Assembly (NCBI GenBank): GCA_026984795.1
Contig: JALSRK010000076.1
Coordinates: forward strand, 186,001 to 250,000
Direction of reading: 5' to 3'
DNA: 64,000 nt
From: Solibacteraceae bacterium
Lineage (GTDB): Bacteria > Acidobacteriota > Terriglobia > Bryobacterales > Bryobacteraceae
A program made the translations under genes and the position numbers. Below are positions 1-9,779 of the stretch, in pieces. The notes under the pieces are model-generated. The model was given only the letters and a program-made list of their open reading frames with translations, did no database searches and was not told the origin of the DNA. Positions within the stretch are counted from its first letter, which is position 1, and the number at the start of each line of letters is the position of its first letter.

Positions 1-2052
1 GCCGCCGCGGCGCTCACGCTCGCTTTCCTTGCCCAGCTCCCCGGCCACGCTGACGAGGGACTCTGGCTCTTCAACGACTTCCCGGTCGAGAAGGTGGCGA
101 AGAAATACGGTTTCCGCGTCACCCAGGAGTTCCTCGACCACGTCCGCCTCTCCTCCACGCGGTTGTTTCCTTACGGCTCCGGATCGTTCATCTCCCCGAA
201 AGGTCTCGTCTTCACGAACCACCACGTCGCCTCCGACTGCATCCAGAAACTCACCACCGCCGAGCACAACTACCTCCGGGACGGCTTCCACGCCCGCTCT
301 TTCGAAGAGGAGAAGGCCTGCCCGGATCTCGAGATCAACGTCCTCATTCGCATCGAAGATGTCACCAGGCGGGTCAAGGGTGTGGTGAAGCCGGGCATGA
401 ATCCCGCCGAAGCCAACCGGGCGCGAAAAGCGGAAATGTCGCGGATCGAAAACGAGTGCCGCCAAGCTGGCGGCGACCGCTGCGACGTCGTGACGCTGTT
501 CTCCGGCGGCCAGTACCACCTCTACGAATACAAGAAGTACACCGATGTCCGGCTGGTCTTCGCCCCCGAGGAAGCGATCGCCGCCTTCGGCGGGGATCCG
601 GACAACTTCAACTACCCGCGCTATTGCCTGGACTTCGCCCTGCTCAGAGTCTACGAGAACGGCAGGCCCGCCCATACGCCCGAGTACCTGAAGTGGTCCC
701 GCGAGGGCGTCAAGGACGGTGAGCTTACCTTCGTCTCCGGTCACCCCGGCACCACTGGGCGCATGCTCACCTACGCCGCCCTCGAGTTCTACCGCGACGT
801 CTCTTACCCGCTGGTGCTCGGCTGGATCGAGCACCTGGAACGCGCCCTGCTCGATTTCAGCCGCACGAGCGAGGACAACCAGCGGATCGCCCGGGACAAC
901 CTGCTTATGGCTCAGAATAGCCGCAAGGCCTATCGGGGGTTCTTGCGCGGTCTTCGAGACCCGAAGCTCATGTCCCGCAAGCGCGCCGAGGAGGACAAGT
1001 TGCGGGCCGCAGTCAACGCCGATCCCAAGTTGAAGAAGAAGTACAGCGGCATTTGGGGCGAGGTGGCGGCCGCGTACAGGAGGTACGCCGAATTCTACCG
1101 ACGGTATTACTTGCTCGAACGGGCTCCCACGCGCGGCTCGGACCTGTTCCGCATCGCCCGCCACGTGGTGCGCCTGCCGGTCGAGCGCGCCAAGCCGAAC
1201 GAGAAGCGGCTGCGGGAATACACCGACGCCGCCCTGCCCACGCTCGAGCAGTTCCTCTACAGCCCGGCCCCGATCCACCCCTCGATGGAGAAGGTGGTCG
1301 TCGCCGCCTACCTGGAATTCTTGAAGCAGGAGCTCGGCGCTTCGGACCCGGTGGTCCAGGCGGCGCTGGGCGGCAAGTCCCCGGCCGAGGCGGCGGCCGA
1401 ATACGTGGACTCTTCCCGCCTGGCCGACGTCGAGCTGCGCCAGCGCCTGGCTTCGGACGCGAAGGCGGTGGCAGCTTCCAAGGATGGCATGGTGCGCCTG
1501 GCGCGGCTTCTCGATCCGGCGGCCCGCAAGCTCCGGCGGCGCTATGAGGACGAGGTGGAGGCGGTGATCACCTCCGCGGCCTCGAGCATCGCCCAGGTCC
1601 GCTATGCGGTCTTCGGCGCCGACGAGTACCCGGACGCCACGTTCACCCTCCGGCTCTCTTACGGCCCAGTGAAGGGCTACAACGACGAGCACGGCCGGCC
1701 AGTGCCGTCCATGACGCGCATCCGCGGCCTCTACGAGCGCGCCACCGGCAAGGAACCCTACAAGCTGCCGCCGAGCTGGATCGAAGCCAAGGACCGTCTG
1801 GACATGGACACGCCGTTCAACTTCGTCACCACCAACGATACTCACGGCGGCAACTCCGGCAGCCCGACGATCAACACCAAAGGCGAGGTTGTCGGCATCC
1901 TCTTCGACGGCAACATCGAAAGTCTGCCGAACCGGTTCGTCTACACCGAAGAGCGCGCCCGGAGCGTCCACGTGGCCTCGCAAGCGATCATCGAGGCGCT
2001 GCGCAAAGTCTACCGGGCCGAGCGGATCCTGAAAGAGATCGGAATGGACTGA
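1..2052 (+). CDS. S46 family dipeptidyl-peptidase (5' end outside window)
   Basis: The reading frame is open from base 1, so the start codon lies upstream; 683 residues are visible. The first residues are a hydrophobic Ala/Leu stretch like the end of a signal peptide, followed by DEGLWLFNDFP, the usual mature N-terminus of S46 peptidases. The chymotrypsin-like parts are visible: TNHHVASDC with the histidine (visible residues 74-75), a GGDPDNFNYPR segment near 197-207, and GGNSGSP with the catalytic serine at about 619. The middle is the helical domain typical of DPP7/DPP11-type enzymes. Known members are periplasmic or surface enzymes that release dipeptides from N-termini, so a role in peptide nutrition is likely. 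DPP7 or DPP11 specificity cannot be told from what I see. Confidence 0.93.
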   Translation, partial: AAAALTLAFLAQLPGHADEGLWLFNDFPVEKVAKKYGFRVTQEFLDHVRLSSTRLFPYGSGSFISPKGLVFTNHHVASDCIQKLTTAEHNYLRDGFHARSFEEEKACPDLEINVLIRIEDVTRRVKGVVKPGMNPAEANRARKAEMSRIENECRQAGGDRCDVVTLFSGGQYHLYEYKKYTDVRLVFAPEEAIAAFGGDPDNFNYPRYCLDFALLRVYENGRPAHTPEYLKWSREGVKDGELTFVSGHPGTTGRMLTYAALEFYRDVSYPLVLGWIEHLERALLDFSRTSEDNQRIARDNLLMAQNSRKAYRGFLRGLRDPKLMSRKRAEEDKLRAAVNADPKLKKKYSGIWGEVAAAYRRYAEFYRRYYLLERAPTRGSDLFRIARHVVRLPVERAKPNEKRLREYTDAALPTLEQFLYSPAPIHPSMEKVVVAAYLEFLKQELGASDPVVQAALGGKSPAEAAAEYVDSSRLADVELRQRLASDAKAVAASKDGMVRLARLLDPAARKLRRRYEDEVEAVITSAASSIAQVRYAVFGADEYPDATFTLRLSYGPVKGYNDEHGRPVPSMTRIRGLYERATGKEPYKLPPSWIEAKDRLDMDTPFNFVTTNDTHGGNSGSPTINTKGEVVGILFDGNIESLPNRFVYTEERARSVHVASQAIIEALRKVYRAERILKEIGMD

Positions 2053-2099
2053 CGGTCCCCGCGTCGTTCCGGCTGAGTTGAGCAGGGAACTTCTCCGTC

Positions 2100-2128
2100 T
2101 TGACAATAGTCGTTTAAACAAGTATTAT
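2100..2128 (+). promoter_or_regulatory. Near-consensus sigma-70 promoter
   Basis: TTGACA (2100-2105), a 17-base spacer and TATTAT (2123-2128). It lies about 80 bases before the start of the NTF2-like gene, with nothing else between. It is the closest match to a housekeeping promoter seen in the window. Confidence 0.8.
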
Positions 2129-2208
2129 GCGGGCGTAGGCACTGGCCGACAACACTCCAGCCGGCCGGACCGAGGGGCTGGCTCTGGAGGAGAAGAAAGG
2201 AGATGCCA

Positions 2209-2568
2209 ATGAATGACGTAGCTGCACTGGATCGCCGGCTCAACGAGATGATCCTCGCCGGCAAGATCTTGGATGCTTTCGAGGAGTTCTACGCCGACGA
2301 CGTGGTGATGCAGGAGAACAATGATCCGCCCCGCGTGGGCAAGGATGCCAACCGGGAGTTCGAGAAGCAGTTCCTGGCCAATGTGGAGCAGTTCCACGGG
2401 GCGAAGCTGGGCGCGACGGCCGCGGCCGGTGATGTGTCGTTCTCCGAGTGGGAGTTCGACATCACCTTCAAAGGCGGCGCGAGGAAGAAGAACGCTCAGG
2501 TGGCGGTGCGCCGGTGGCGGGACGGCAAGGTCGTTCACGAGCGTTTCTATTACCACCCCGGCGAGTGA
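2209..2568 (+). CDS. SnoaL/NTF2-like small protein
   Basis: A protein of 119 residues with the order expected of a one-domain SnoaL/NTF2-like alpha+beta cone: N-terminal helices with a FEEFYADDVVMQENN segment, then three or four strands ending in VHERFYYHPGE. Family members are either small isomerase/hydrolase-like enzymes or ligand-binding proteins; no catalytic residue set can be assigned here. Two in-frame ATGs exist. The one at 2203 abuts the AAAGGAG at 2196-2202, whereas 2209 has a six-base spacing, so I choose 2209. It is a single gene with a strong promoter and no partner on its strand before yceD, so high expression is inferred. Confidence 0.8.
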   Translation: MNDVAALDRRLNEMILAGKILDAFEEFYADDVVMQENNDPPRVGKDANREFEKQFLANVEQFHGAKLGATAAAGDVSFSEWEFDITFKGGARKKNAQVAVRRWRDGKVVHERFYYHPGE

Positions 2569-2705
2569 CGGGGCCCTGGCTTGCGGCGGGCTCGAGCCGA
2601 AGCCGCCGGGCCGCCGCGGACGGCGGGGCGGGGAGCGGCGGACTTACCGCGAGTCCGCCCCGTCCCGGACCTGCCGCTTCTGTGCCGAACGGCGCCTCCG
2701 AAAGC

Positions 2706-2711
2706 TATAAT
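2706..2711 (+). promoter_or_regulatory. -10 element of the yceD-rpmF-plsX cluster
   Basis: A perfect TATAAT 39 bases before the yceD start. I see no convincing -35 hexamer at 16-18 bases upstream, so only the -10 is claimed. Confidence 0.5.
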
Positions 2712-2750
2712 AGTAAGGATCGCTGAGGACTCCCACCGCCAGAGGTGCGT

Positions 2751-3278
2751 ATGTTGTTGACCGTGCGGGAGCTGGAGCTACGGGAGATCCGTTTCGACAG
2801 GGTCTATCCGGGCGAGGCCGTGGATCTTGGCGGCACCAGTTTCCGGTCCAAACAGGATCTTCGCATCACCGGCGTGGCGCGCTTGCTGCCCGGGACGGAC
2901 GAGATCACTGTGCGCGGCCGCATCACCGGCCGGCTGGAAGGGGAGTGTGACCGCTGCCTGGAAACCTCGCCGTATGCGATCGACCAGGAGTTCGAATTGA
3001 GCTACCGGCCGGCTCCGCTGGGCCCGGCGGAGGGGGAGATCGAACTGACCGACGAAGATACCGACGTCGGTTTCTACGAGGGCGAGGGGTTAGAATTGCT
3101 GACGGTGCTTCGTGAGCAGATCCTGCTTTGGCTGCCCATGCACTGGGTCTGCTGTGAAGAGTGCCGGGGCATCTGTCCGGTGTGCGGGGCCAACCGGAAC
3201 CGCGGCGAATGCTGTTGCCGGCCGGCCGCGGTGGATGACCGGTGGGCGGCGTTGCGCGACTTCCGGCCGTCCCGGTAA
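2751..3278 (+). CDS. yceD: YceD / DUF177 family protein
   Basis: 175 residues, with the C-terminal cysteine signature of the family (CEECRGICPVCG) and a CDRCLE motif in the middle (about residues 65-70). DUF177 proteins nearly always sit directly before rpmF, as here, and are linked to 23S rRNA/large-subunit metabolism in plants and bacteria. The GTG at 2745 lies inside the AGAGG that serves as ribosome-binding site, so the ATG at 2751 (five-base spacing) is the better start. rpmF and plsX follow on the same strand, the classic yceD-rpmF-plsX order. Confidence 0.9.
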   Translation: MLLTVRELELREIRFDRVYPGEAVDLGGTSFRSKQDLRITGVARLLPGTDEITVRGRITGRLEGECDRCLETSPYAIDQEFELSYRPAPLGPAEGEIELTDEDTDVGFYEGEGLELLTVLREQILLWLPMHWVCCEECRGICPVCGANRNRGECCCRPAAVDDRWAALRDFRPSR

Positions 3279-3369
3279 CGGGGCGGGGGCGGGGTAGCGG
3301 CTGCGGGGCGTTTGCGGTCCTGGCAGCACCCAAGAAAGACCGAACCAGAGGAGACACAGGAGAGACAGA

Positions 3370-3552
3370 ATGGCGAATCCGAAACGCAGGCATTCCAAGA
3401 GGAGAACGGGCAACCGCCGGGCGCACGACGCGTTGAAGAAGCCGGGACTGGCCACCTGTCCGGACACCGGACTCCCGAAGCTGCCCCACCGCGTCTCGCC
3501 CCATACCGGAAAGTACAAGGGCCGCGAGATCATCGAAGTTCCCGAGACGTGA
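3370..3552 (+). CDS. rpmF: Large-subunit ribosomal protein L32, zinc-ligand-poor form
   Basis: 60 residues starting MANPKRRHSKRRTGNRRAHD, the characteristic L32 N-terminus, and ending with the KYKGREII motif. In the zinc-binding form four cysteines occur as CPxC...CPxC; here only the first remains (C30 in ATCPDTG), and the second pair reads SPHTG. The protein is thus the so-called C-minus type that folds without zinc. A GGAGA-type ribosome-binding site precedes the ATG. It lies between yceD and plsX, its standard place. Confidence 0.95.
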   Translation: MANPKRRHSKRRTGNRRAHDALKKPGLATCPDTGLPKLPHRVSPHTGKYKGREIIEVPET

Positions 3553-3584
3553 TCTGCTGCTGCACCGGAGGGCTTCGCTGAACC

Positions 3585-4613
3585 ATGGTCACGGTGGCAG
3601 TGGACGCGATGGGCGGCGATCACGCGCCCCACACGGAAGTGGCCGGCGCCGTCGATGCCGTCAGATCCTACGACGTCAAGGTCATCCTCGTTGGGCGTGA
3701 AGACGTTCTGCGCCGGGAGCTGGCCCGGCACGGCGACGTCTCCAGCCTGCCCATCGAGATCGTCCACGCCAGCGAGCGAATCACCATGGAGGACTCAGCC
3801 GCCAAGGCGCTGCGGAACAAGAAGGACAGTTCCGTCCGGGTCGCCTCGCGGCTGGTGGCCGAAGGCCGCGCCCAGGGCCTCGTGTCGGCCGGCAACACCG
3901 GCGCCGCCATGGCTACGGCGAAGATCGTCCAGGGAATGGTGCCCGGCGTGATCCGTCCGGCGCTGGCCTCGGCCATGCCCACCATGAGCGGCCGCTACAC
4001 GGTGCTCATGGACGTCGGGGCCAACGTGGACTGCACGCCCAAGATGCTCGTGCAGTTCGCCATCATGGGTGAGGTCTACTCGCGGATCATCCTGAAGACG
4101 GAGAGTCCGCGGGTGGGCTTGCTCTCCATCGGCGAGGAGGAACACAAGGGTAACGAGCTGACCCGGGCGGTGACGCCGCTGCTCAAGGGGCTGCCGCTGA
4201 ACTTCGTCGGCAACGTCGAGGGCCGCGACCTATACAGCGGCGCCGTCGACGTGATCATTTGCGACGGCTTCGTGGGTAACGTCGTCCTGAAAACGAGCGA
4301 AGGATTGGCTGACGCCATGCGCCAGATGCTCACCGAGGCGCTCAGCGCCACGCCGGCCCGCAAGCTCGGCTACTTGCTGGCCCGGCCCGCTTTCGCCGAG
4401 TTCAAGCGCCGGGTCGATTACTACGAACCCGGAGGGGCCCCGTTGCTGGGGGTGAGAGGGGTCTGCATCATCTGCCACGGCTCGTCGCCGCCCAGGGCGC
4501 TGAAGAACGCCATCCGGGTCGCCGCCGAATACGCCGCCGGAGGCGTCAACCGGCAGATCGAGGAAGAGTTGAGCCGCTGGAATGCCTTGCAACTCGCTGC
4601 GAAGGTGGATTGA
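3585..4613 (+). CDS. plsX: Phosphate acyltransferase PlsX
   Basis: 342 residues, the normal length. It begins with [12 protein letters not shown], the family signature, and contains SAGNTGA and [11 protein letters not shown] motifs. PlsX makes acyl-phosphate from acyl-ACP for phosphatidic-acid synthesis at the inner face of the membrane. It follows rpmF by 32 bases. Its last 32 bases overlap the start of the DsbD-type gene, which suggests translational coupling of the two. No fabH or fabD follows, unlike the common plsX-fab order. Confidence 0.96.
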   Translation: MVTVAVDAMGGDHAPHTEVAGAVDAVRSYDVKVILVGREDVLRRELARHGDVSSLPIEIVHASERITMEDSAAKALRNKKDSSVRVASRLVAEGRAQGLVSAGNTGAAMATAKIVQGMVPGVIRPALASAMPTMSGRYTVLMDVGANVDCTPKMLVQFAIMGEVYSRIILKTESPRVGLLSIGEEEHKGNELTRAVTPLLKGLPLNFVGNVEGRDLYSGAVDVIICDGFVGNVVLKTSEGLADAMRQMLTEALSATPARKLGYLLARPAFAEFKRRVDYYEPGGAPLLGVRGVCIICHGSSPPRALKNAIRVAAEYAAGGVNRQIEEELSRWNALQLAAKVD

Positions 4614-6546
4614 CGGCGCCGCCGCCGTCGCCTGCCTACTGACCGTCCTCGCCCTGCCGCTGGCAGCGCAGCGCCTGGACCCCGCCAAGTGGAGTCTTGC
4701 CCTCGAGCCGGACGCCGCCGCGCCCGGCTCAGTGGTTCTCGGACGGCTTCACGTCGCGCTGGAAGGGGCGTGGCACCTCTATTCGCCGACGACGCCGCCG
4801 GGTGGCCCAATCCCGACGACCATCGAGCTGGTTCCGAACGGCGCCGTCGAGCGCTGGGAGATCTACCAGGAGCCGCCGGTCACCAAGTACGACCCCAACT
4901 TCCAGATCGACACCGAGACTTACAACCGTGAGGCGACCTTCGTCTTCCGTATCTACCTGGCTCCGAACGCCCCCGCCGGCGAGACGGAGATCACGGCCAA
5001 GGTCCGCTACCAGCTCTGCACCGAGGCCCAGTGCCTGCCGCCGAAGCGTAAGACGGCTTCAGCCCGGCTGCGCATCGACCCTGGGGCCGGAGCCGTCCAA
5101 GCGGCTCTGCCGTCCGGTCTGGTTCCCGCCGTACGAGGTGAATCCGGAGCGGCCGGCTCCGCTCCGGCAGCGGCTTCTCCTCGGCCCGCCGCGCCCGGTT
5201 CCCCCGCTCCGGCGCACTCCCCGGACGAAGAGGGGCTCATCCGGTTTCTCCTCATCGCCTTCGGCTTCGGCCTGGCGGCCATCTTCACGCCGTGCGTCTT
5301 CCCCATGATTCCGATCACCGTTTCTTTCTTTCTGAACCAGGAGACGGGCTCGCGGCGCGGCAGCCTGATCCAGGCGCTGATCTTCTGCGGGGGGATCATC
5401 GTACTGTTCACCTCCCTCGGGCTGGTCACGACGGCGCTGCTGGGCCCCTTCGGGGTGGTCCAGTTAGGCTCCAATCCCTGGGTGAACGGCTTCATTGCCT
5501 CGGTGTTCCTGGTCTTCGGCCTCAGCTTGCTGGGAGCGTTCGAGATCCGGTTGCCTTCGGGGCTGCTGACGCGGCTGAACGCGGCTTCCGAACGCGGGGG
5601 CATCGCCGGAACCTTGCTGATGGGCCTGACGTTTTCCCTCACCGCGTTCGCTTGTGTGGGTCCGTTCGTCGGCACGCTGTTGGCGGCTTCGATCACCAGC
5701 GGCGGGCTGCGGCCGCTGGCCGGGATGCTCGCTTTCGCCGTCGGACTGGCGCTGCCGTTCTTCTTCCTGGCCCTGTTCCCTTCCTACCTGCAGCGGCTCC
5801 CCAAGGCCGGCGGCTGGATGTCGCGGATCAAGGTGGTGCTCGGCTTCATCATTCTGGCGGCGATGCTCAAATACCTGAGCAACGTGGATCAGGTGCTGCA
5901 GTGGGGCCTGATCACGCGCGAGCGCTTCCTGGCCGTCTGGATCGTGCTGTTCGCCCTGGCCGGCCTCTACCTGCTCGGGCTGGTCCGGCTGGAGGGCGCC
6001 GGGGAGTCCGAGACCCTGGGCGTCGCCCGGCTGCTCATCGCCGCCGCCTTCCTGGTCTTCGCCGTGAACCTGATCCCGGGCATGTTCGGCGCCCGCCTGG
6101 GCGAGCTGGACGCCTACGTGCCCCCGCCGTCAGAAGGCTTCGCCATGGGGGCGATGGCCGGCGGCTCCCAGCCCGAACTGGCCTGGATGAAGAACGACTA
6201 CGAGGGGGCGCTCGAGCGCGCCCGGGCCGAGGACAAGTTGGTCTTCATCAGCTTTACCGGCTACGCTTGCACGAATTGCCACTGGATGAAGGCCAACATG
6301 TTCACCCGGCCGGAGATTGCCGCCGCGCTCGGCAAGTACGTTCTCGTCGAGTTGTACACCGACGGAACCGACGACGCCTCCGAGCGGAACCAGCGCCTGC
6401 AGGAGGAGCGATTCCGGACGATCGCCATCCCTTACTACGCAATCATGAAGCCCGACGGCTCCGTCGTCGCCACCTTCCCCGGCCTCACCCGGGACGCCCA
6501 GGAGTTTCTGGCATTCCTCACCGCACCGCTGGCGAACATTTCCTGA
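4582..6546 (+). CDS. dsbD: DsbD-type thiol:disulfide interchange protein
   Basis: 654 residues with all three DsbD parts. A signal peptide (1-29) leads into an N-terminal periplasmic domain with a YQLCTEAQC cysteine pair near 140-147. A membrane core (about 215-500) carries [10 protein letters not shown] (C238) and FACVGPF (C358), matching the two redox cysteines of the DsbD transmembrane domain. The C-terminal thioredoxin-like domain has [10 protein letters not shown] (C563, C566). It should carry electrons from cytosolic thioredoxin to periplasmic thiols, for disulfide isomerisation or cytochrome maturation. The start overlaps plsX by 32 bases; the signal peptide directly after the ATG at 4582 supports that start. 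An Ala/Pro-rich linker (about 170-210) joins the first two domains. Confidence 0.93.
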   Translation: MPCNSLRRWIDGAAAVACLLTVLALPLAAQRLDPAKWSLALEPDAAAPGSVVLGRLHVALEGAWHLYSPTTPPGGPIPTTIELVPNGAVERWEIYQEPPVTKYDPNFQIDTETYNREATFVFRIYLAPNAPAGETEITAKVRYQLCTEAQCLPPKRKTASARLRIDPGAGAVQAALPSGLVPAVRGESGAAGSAPAAASPRPAAPGSPAPAHSPDEEGLIRFLLIAFGFGLAAIFTPCVFPMIPITVSFFLNQETGSRRGSLIQALIFCGGIIVLFTSLGLVTTALLGPFGVVQLGSNPWVNGFIASVFLVFGLSLLGAFEIRLPSGLLTRLNAASERGGIAGTLLMGLTFSLTAFACVGPFVGTLLAASITSGGLRPLAGMLAFAVGLALPFFFLALFPSYLQRLPKAGGWMSRIKVVLGFIILAAMLKYLSNVDQVLQWGLITRERFLAVWIVLFALAGLYLLGLVRLEGAGESETLGVARLLIAAAFLVFAVNLIPGMFGARLGELDAYVPPPSEGFAMGAMAGGSQPELAWMKNDYEGALERARAEDKLVFISFTGYACTNCHWMKANMFTRPEIAAALGKYVLVELYTDGTDDASERNQRLQEERFRTIAIPYYAIMKPDGSVVATFPGLTRDAQEFLAFLTAPLANIS

Positions 6547-6552
6547 CCGCTG

Positions 6553-7581
6553 TCACCCGGCGTGCTCCCGCGTGAAGGCGGCGAGCTGCTCCGCCTTCTC
6601 GCGCGCCGCCCCGGAATCGATCGCCTCGGCGGCCGCGGCCACGCCTTCGCGCAGATCCCGGGCCCGGCCCGCCGCCACGAGCGCGGCGCCCGTGTTCGCC
6701 AGGACGATGTTCCGCCGCGGACCCGTTTCACCGGCCAGCACCGCCCGGACGATCGCCGCGTTCTCGGACGCGTCCCCGCCGCGGAACTCCTCGAGCCGCG
6801 CCGTAGGCAGTCCGAAGTCCGCCGGACTCAGGTCCCGCCGCGTCACCGAGCCCTCGCGCACCTCGAAAGCGTAGGTCTCGCCCGTCAGGGTGATCTCGTC
6901 CAGCCCGTCGGAGCCGTGGACGACGAAGGCCCGCCGGACGCCCAGCTCGGCCAGCGCCCGAGCCATCAGTTCGGCGGCCGCCAGCGACGGCGCGCCGGTG
7001 AGCTGGCAATCGGCCCCCGCCGGGTTGGTCAGCGGACCAAGGATGTTGAACACTGTCCGGATCTTCAGCTCCCGCCGGACCGGCTGGGCATGCTTCATCG
7101 CCGGATGCAGCGCCGGGGCGAACAGGAACCCGATCCCCACTTCCCGGATGGCCCGGCCCATCAGCTCCGGATCCGCCAGCAGGCCGATGCCCAGGCCCTC
7201 GAGTACGTCGGCCGCCCCACACCGGCTCGAGATCGAGCGGTTGCCGTGCTTGGCCACCCGCACGCCGGCTCCCGCGGCCACGAAGGCCGCCGTGGTGGAG
7301 ATGTTGAAGGTCGAGTGGCCGTCGCCCCCGGTGCCGACGATGTCCAGCAGCGGTCCGGCCCCGCTCCCGGCGTCCACCCGGGTCGCCTTGGCCCGCATCG
7401 CCCGGGCGAAACCGAGCACCTCCCCGGCCGTCTCGCCTTTCATCCGCAGCGCCACCAGGAAGGCGCCGATCTGGACCGGGCCGGCGGCGCCCTCGAGAAT
7501 GACGTTCATCGCCTCCTCGGCCTGGGCGGGAGAGAGGTTGTCGCCGGCGAGGACCCGATTCAGGAACGGGGAAAGATCCAT
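6553..7581 (-). CDS. trpD: Anthranilate phosphoribosyltransferase
   Basis: 342 residues, full length. The GTGGDGHSTFNIST phosphate loop, KHGNRSISS and the helical N-terminal domain are all present. It transfers phosphoribose from PRPP to anthranilate in tryptophan synthesis. It is a lone trp gene here: it converges on the DsbD gene (6 bases apart) and diverges from sucC. There is no Shine-Dalgarno sequence; the 58-base gap holds a promoter-like signal that would start transcription at or very near the ATG. Confidence 0.96.
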   Translation of the reverse strand: MDLSPFLNRVLAGDNLSPAQAEEAMNVILEGAAGPVQIGAFLVALRMKGETAGEVLGFARAMRAKATRVDAGSGAGPLLDIVGTGGDGHSTFNISTTAAFVAAGAGVRVAKHGNRSISSRCGAADVLEGLGIGLLADPELMGRAIREVGIGFLFAPALHPAMKHAQPVRRELKIRTVFNILGPLTNPAGADCQLTGAPSLAAAELMARALAELGVRRAFVVHGSDGLDEITLTGETYAFEVREGSVTRRDLSPADFGLPTARLEEFRGGDASENAAIVRAVLAGETGPRRNIVLANTGAALVAAGRARDLREGVAAAAEAIDSGAAREKAEQLAAFTREHAG

Positions 7582-7587
7582 GGTGCT

Positions 7588-7615
7588 ATAGTGGTGAGTT
7601 TGAGTTACTTAGCAA
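7588..7615 (-). promoter_or_regulatory. Probable trpD promoter giving a leaderless mRNA
   Basis: Read on the minus strand: TTGCTA (7615-7610), 16 bases, CACTAT (7593-7588), then six bases to the trpD ATG. The distance places the transcript start at the start codon, in line with the missing ribosome-binding site. Confidence 0.4.
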
Positions 7616-7639
7616 TCGTAGCATAGGGACGAAAACCCC

Positions 7640-8797
7640 ATGAAAATCCACGAATACCAGGCCAAACAGATCCTCGCCTCCTACGGCGTGCCGGTCCCCC
7701 GGGGCGAGGTGGCCTTCAGTCCCGAAGAGGCCAAGGCGGCGGCCGAGAAGATCGGCGGCAGCGTGGTGGTGAAGGCCCAGATCCACGCCGGCGGCCGCGG
7801 CAAGGGCGGCGGCGTCAAAGTGGCCAAGGACGCCCGCGAGGCCCGCGAGATCGCCGACAAGATGCTCGGCATGAGGCTGGTGACCCATCAGACCGGCCCC
7901 GAGGGCAAGATCGTCCGCCGCCTGCTGATCGAGGAGACCCTGCCTATCGACAAGGAGCTCTATCTGGGCATCGTGCTGGACCGAGCCATCGGCAAGAACG
8001 TCTTCATGGCTTCGCCGGCCGGCGGCGTGGAGATCGAAGAGGTGGCCCGGAAGACGCCCGAACTCCTTTTCAAGGAGATCATCGAGCCGGGCATGGGGCT
8101 GCAGGGCTTCCAGGCTCGGAAACTGGCGTTCCGCATGGGGTTGCCGGCGCCGGCCGTCCGCGGAGCCGCCCAGGCCATGACGGCGCTGGCCAAGGCCTAC
8201 GAGGCGATCGACGCCTCGCTCGCCGAGATCAACCCCTTCGTGCTCACCACCGACGGCAAGGTCTACGCCCTGGACGCCAAGATCAACCTCGACGACAACG
8301 CCCTGTGGCGCCACAAAGATCTGATGGAGCTGCGCGACCTCAACGAGGAGGATCCCCTCGAAGTCGAGGCTTCGAAGTACAACCTGAACTACATCAAGCT
8401 CGACGGCAACGTCGGCTGCATGGTGAACGGCGCCGGCCTGGCCATGGCCACCATGGACATCATCAAGTACGCCGGCGGCAACCCCGCCAACTTCCTCGAC
8501 GTCGGCGGCGGCGCGAGCGCGGAGCAGATAGAAAACGCGTTTCGCATCCTGACCTCTGACAAGAACGTCAAGGCGGTCTTGATCAACATCTTCGGCGGCA
8601 TCCTTCGCTGCGACGTACTGGCCACGGGCGTGGTCGCGGCGGCGGAAAGCCTGAAGCTGGAGATCCCCGTGGTCATCCGGATGGAGGGCACGAACGTCGA
8701 ACGCGGCCGGCAGATCCTTCAGGAGTCCGGCCTGAACTTCACCGTCGCTTACGGGATGAAGGATGCGGCCGAGAAAGTGGTGAAGCTGGCGCAATAG
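7640..8797 (+). CDS. sucC: Succinyl-CoA synthetase (ADP/GDP-forming), beta subunit
   Basis: 385 residues, normal length. An N-terminal ATP-grasp domain ([12 protein letters not shown] start, [16 protein letters not shown]) is followed by the CoA-ligase domain with [10 protein letters not shown]. With SucD it interconverts succinyl-CoA and succinate with substrate-level phosphorylation in the TCA cycle. A weak AGGGA precedes the ATG. sucD and ndk follow on the same strand, a sensible set because Ndk equilibrates the nucleoside triphosphates made here. Confidence 0.97.
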   Translation: MKIHEYQAKQILASYGVPVPRGEVAFSPEEAKAAAEKIGGSVVVKAQIHAGGRGKGGGVKVAKDAREAREIADKMLGMRLVTHQTGPEGKIVRRLLIEETLPIDKELYLGIVLDRAIGKNVFMASPAGGVEIEEVARKTPELLFKEIIEPGMGLQGFQARKLAFRMGLPAPAVRGAAQAMTALAKAYEAIDASLAEINPFVLTTDGKVYALDAKINLDDNALWRHKDLMELRDLNEEDPLEVEASKYNLNYIKLDGNVGCMVNGAGLAMATMDIIKYAGGNPANFLDVGGGASAEQIENAFRILTSDKNVKAVLINIFGGILRCDVLATGVVAAAESLKLEIPVVIRMEGTNVERGRQILQESGLNFTVAYGMKDAAEKVVKLAQ

Positions 8798-8829
8798 CCG
8801 GTACCCGCGCCGCAAGCGGCGCGGGCCGG
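8798..8829 (+). promoter_or_regulatory. Intercistronic hairpin between sucC and sucD
   Basis: Ten-base perfect arms CCCGCGCCGC (8804-8813) and GCGGCGCGGG (8816-8825), extended by CCGG on both sides (8798-8801 and 8826-8829). No T-run follows and sucD starts 20 bases later with its own AGGAAGG, so an mRNA-stabilising or processing hairpin is likelier than a terminator. Confidence 0.55.
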
Positions 8830-8849
8830 TCCTGAGCAGGAAGGCAACC

Positions 8850-9716
8850 ATGAGCATACTCATCGACGAGAACACGCGCGTGATCGTGCAGGGATTCACC
8901 GGCAGGGAAGCCACGTTCCACTCCGAGCAGATGATCGCCTACGGCACCCAGGTGGTGGGCGGCGTGGTGCCCGGCAAGGGCGGCCAGACGCACCTGGAGC
9001 GGCCGGTCTTCAACACGGTCTCCGAAGCGGTGGAGGCCACCGGCGCCAACGCCAGTGTCATCTTCGTGCCCCCGGCCTTCGCCGCCGATGCCATTATGGA
9101 GGCCGCCGACGCCGAGGTGCCGCTGGTGGTTTGTATCACCGAAGGGATCCCGACCGCCGACATGGTGAAGGCCTGGCAGTTCCTGCAGGGGCGCCGGACG
9201 CGCCTGATCGGGCCGAATTGCCCGGGCGTCATCTCGCCCGGCAAATCGAAGATCGGCATCATGCCCGGCCCCATTCACAAGCCGGGCCACGTTGGCGTCG
9301 TCTCGCGTTCGGGCACCTTGACTTACGAGGCCGTCGATCAGCTCTCGCGCCTCGGCATCGGCCAGTCCACCTGCATCGGCATCGGCGGCGACCCGATCAT
9401 CGGCACCACCTTCCTCGACGCCATCCGGATGTTCCACGACGATCCCGGCACCCACGCCATCGTCATGATCGGCGAGATCGGCGGCAACGCCGAGGAGACG
9501 GCCGCCGCCTGGGTGAAGGAGAACGTCAAGAAGCCGGTGATCGGCTTCGTCGCCGGGCAGACCGCGCCTCCGGGGCGCCGCATGGGCCACGCCGGGGCCA
9601 TCATCTCCGGCGGCTCCGGCAGGGCCGCCGACAAGATGGCCGCCATGCGCGAGGCCGGCATCACTGTTTGCGAGACGCCCGCCGAGATCGGCGAGAAGGT
9701 CAAGTCGCGGCTCTAA
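8850..9716 (+). CDS. sucD: Succinyl-CoA synthetase, alpha subunit
   Basis: 288 residues. The Rossmann CoA-binding part starts [28 protein letters not shown] and the phosphohistidine loop GHAGAI with H247 are present. It forms the alpha2beta2 or alpha-beta enzyme with SucC. AGGAAGG lies just before the ATG. It is separated from sucC by a strong hairpin and followed after 63 bases by ndk. Confidence 0.97.
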   Translation: MSILIDENTRVIVQGFTGREATFHSEQMIAYGTQVVGGVVPGKGGQTHLERPVFNTVSEAVEATGANASVIFVPPAFAADAIMEAADAEVPLVVCITEGIPTADMVKAWQFLQGRRTRLIGPNCPGVISPGKSKIGIMPGPIHKPGHVGVVSRSGTLTYEAVDQLSRLGIGQSTCIGIGGDPIIGTTFLDAIRMFHDDPGTHAIVMIGEIGGNAEETAAAWVKENVKKPVIGFVAGQTAPPGRRMGHAGAIISGGSGRAADKMAAMREAGITVCETPAEIGEKVKSRL

Positions 9717-9779
9717 GGCCGCCTGGCGCGGGACGGACGAACAGCACCTGCTTCGGGAGACCTATCGGAAGAGATGAGC

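Noticed and set aside
7586-8914. Long open frame on the minus strand opposite sucC/sucD
   Set aside because: It is antisense to two certain genes; its His/Asp/Leu-rich translation is the usual by-product of GC-rich codon use.
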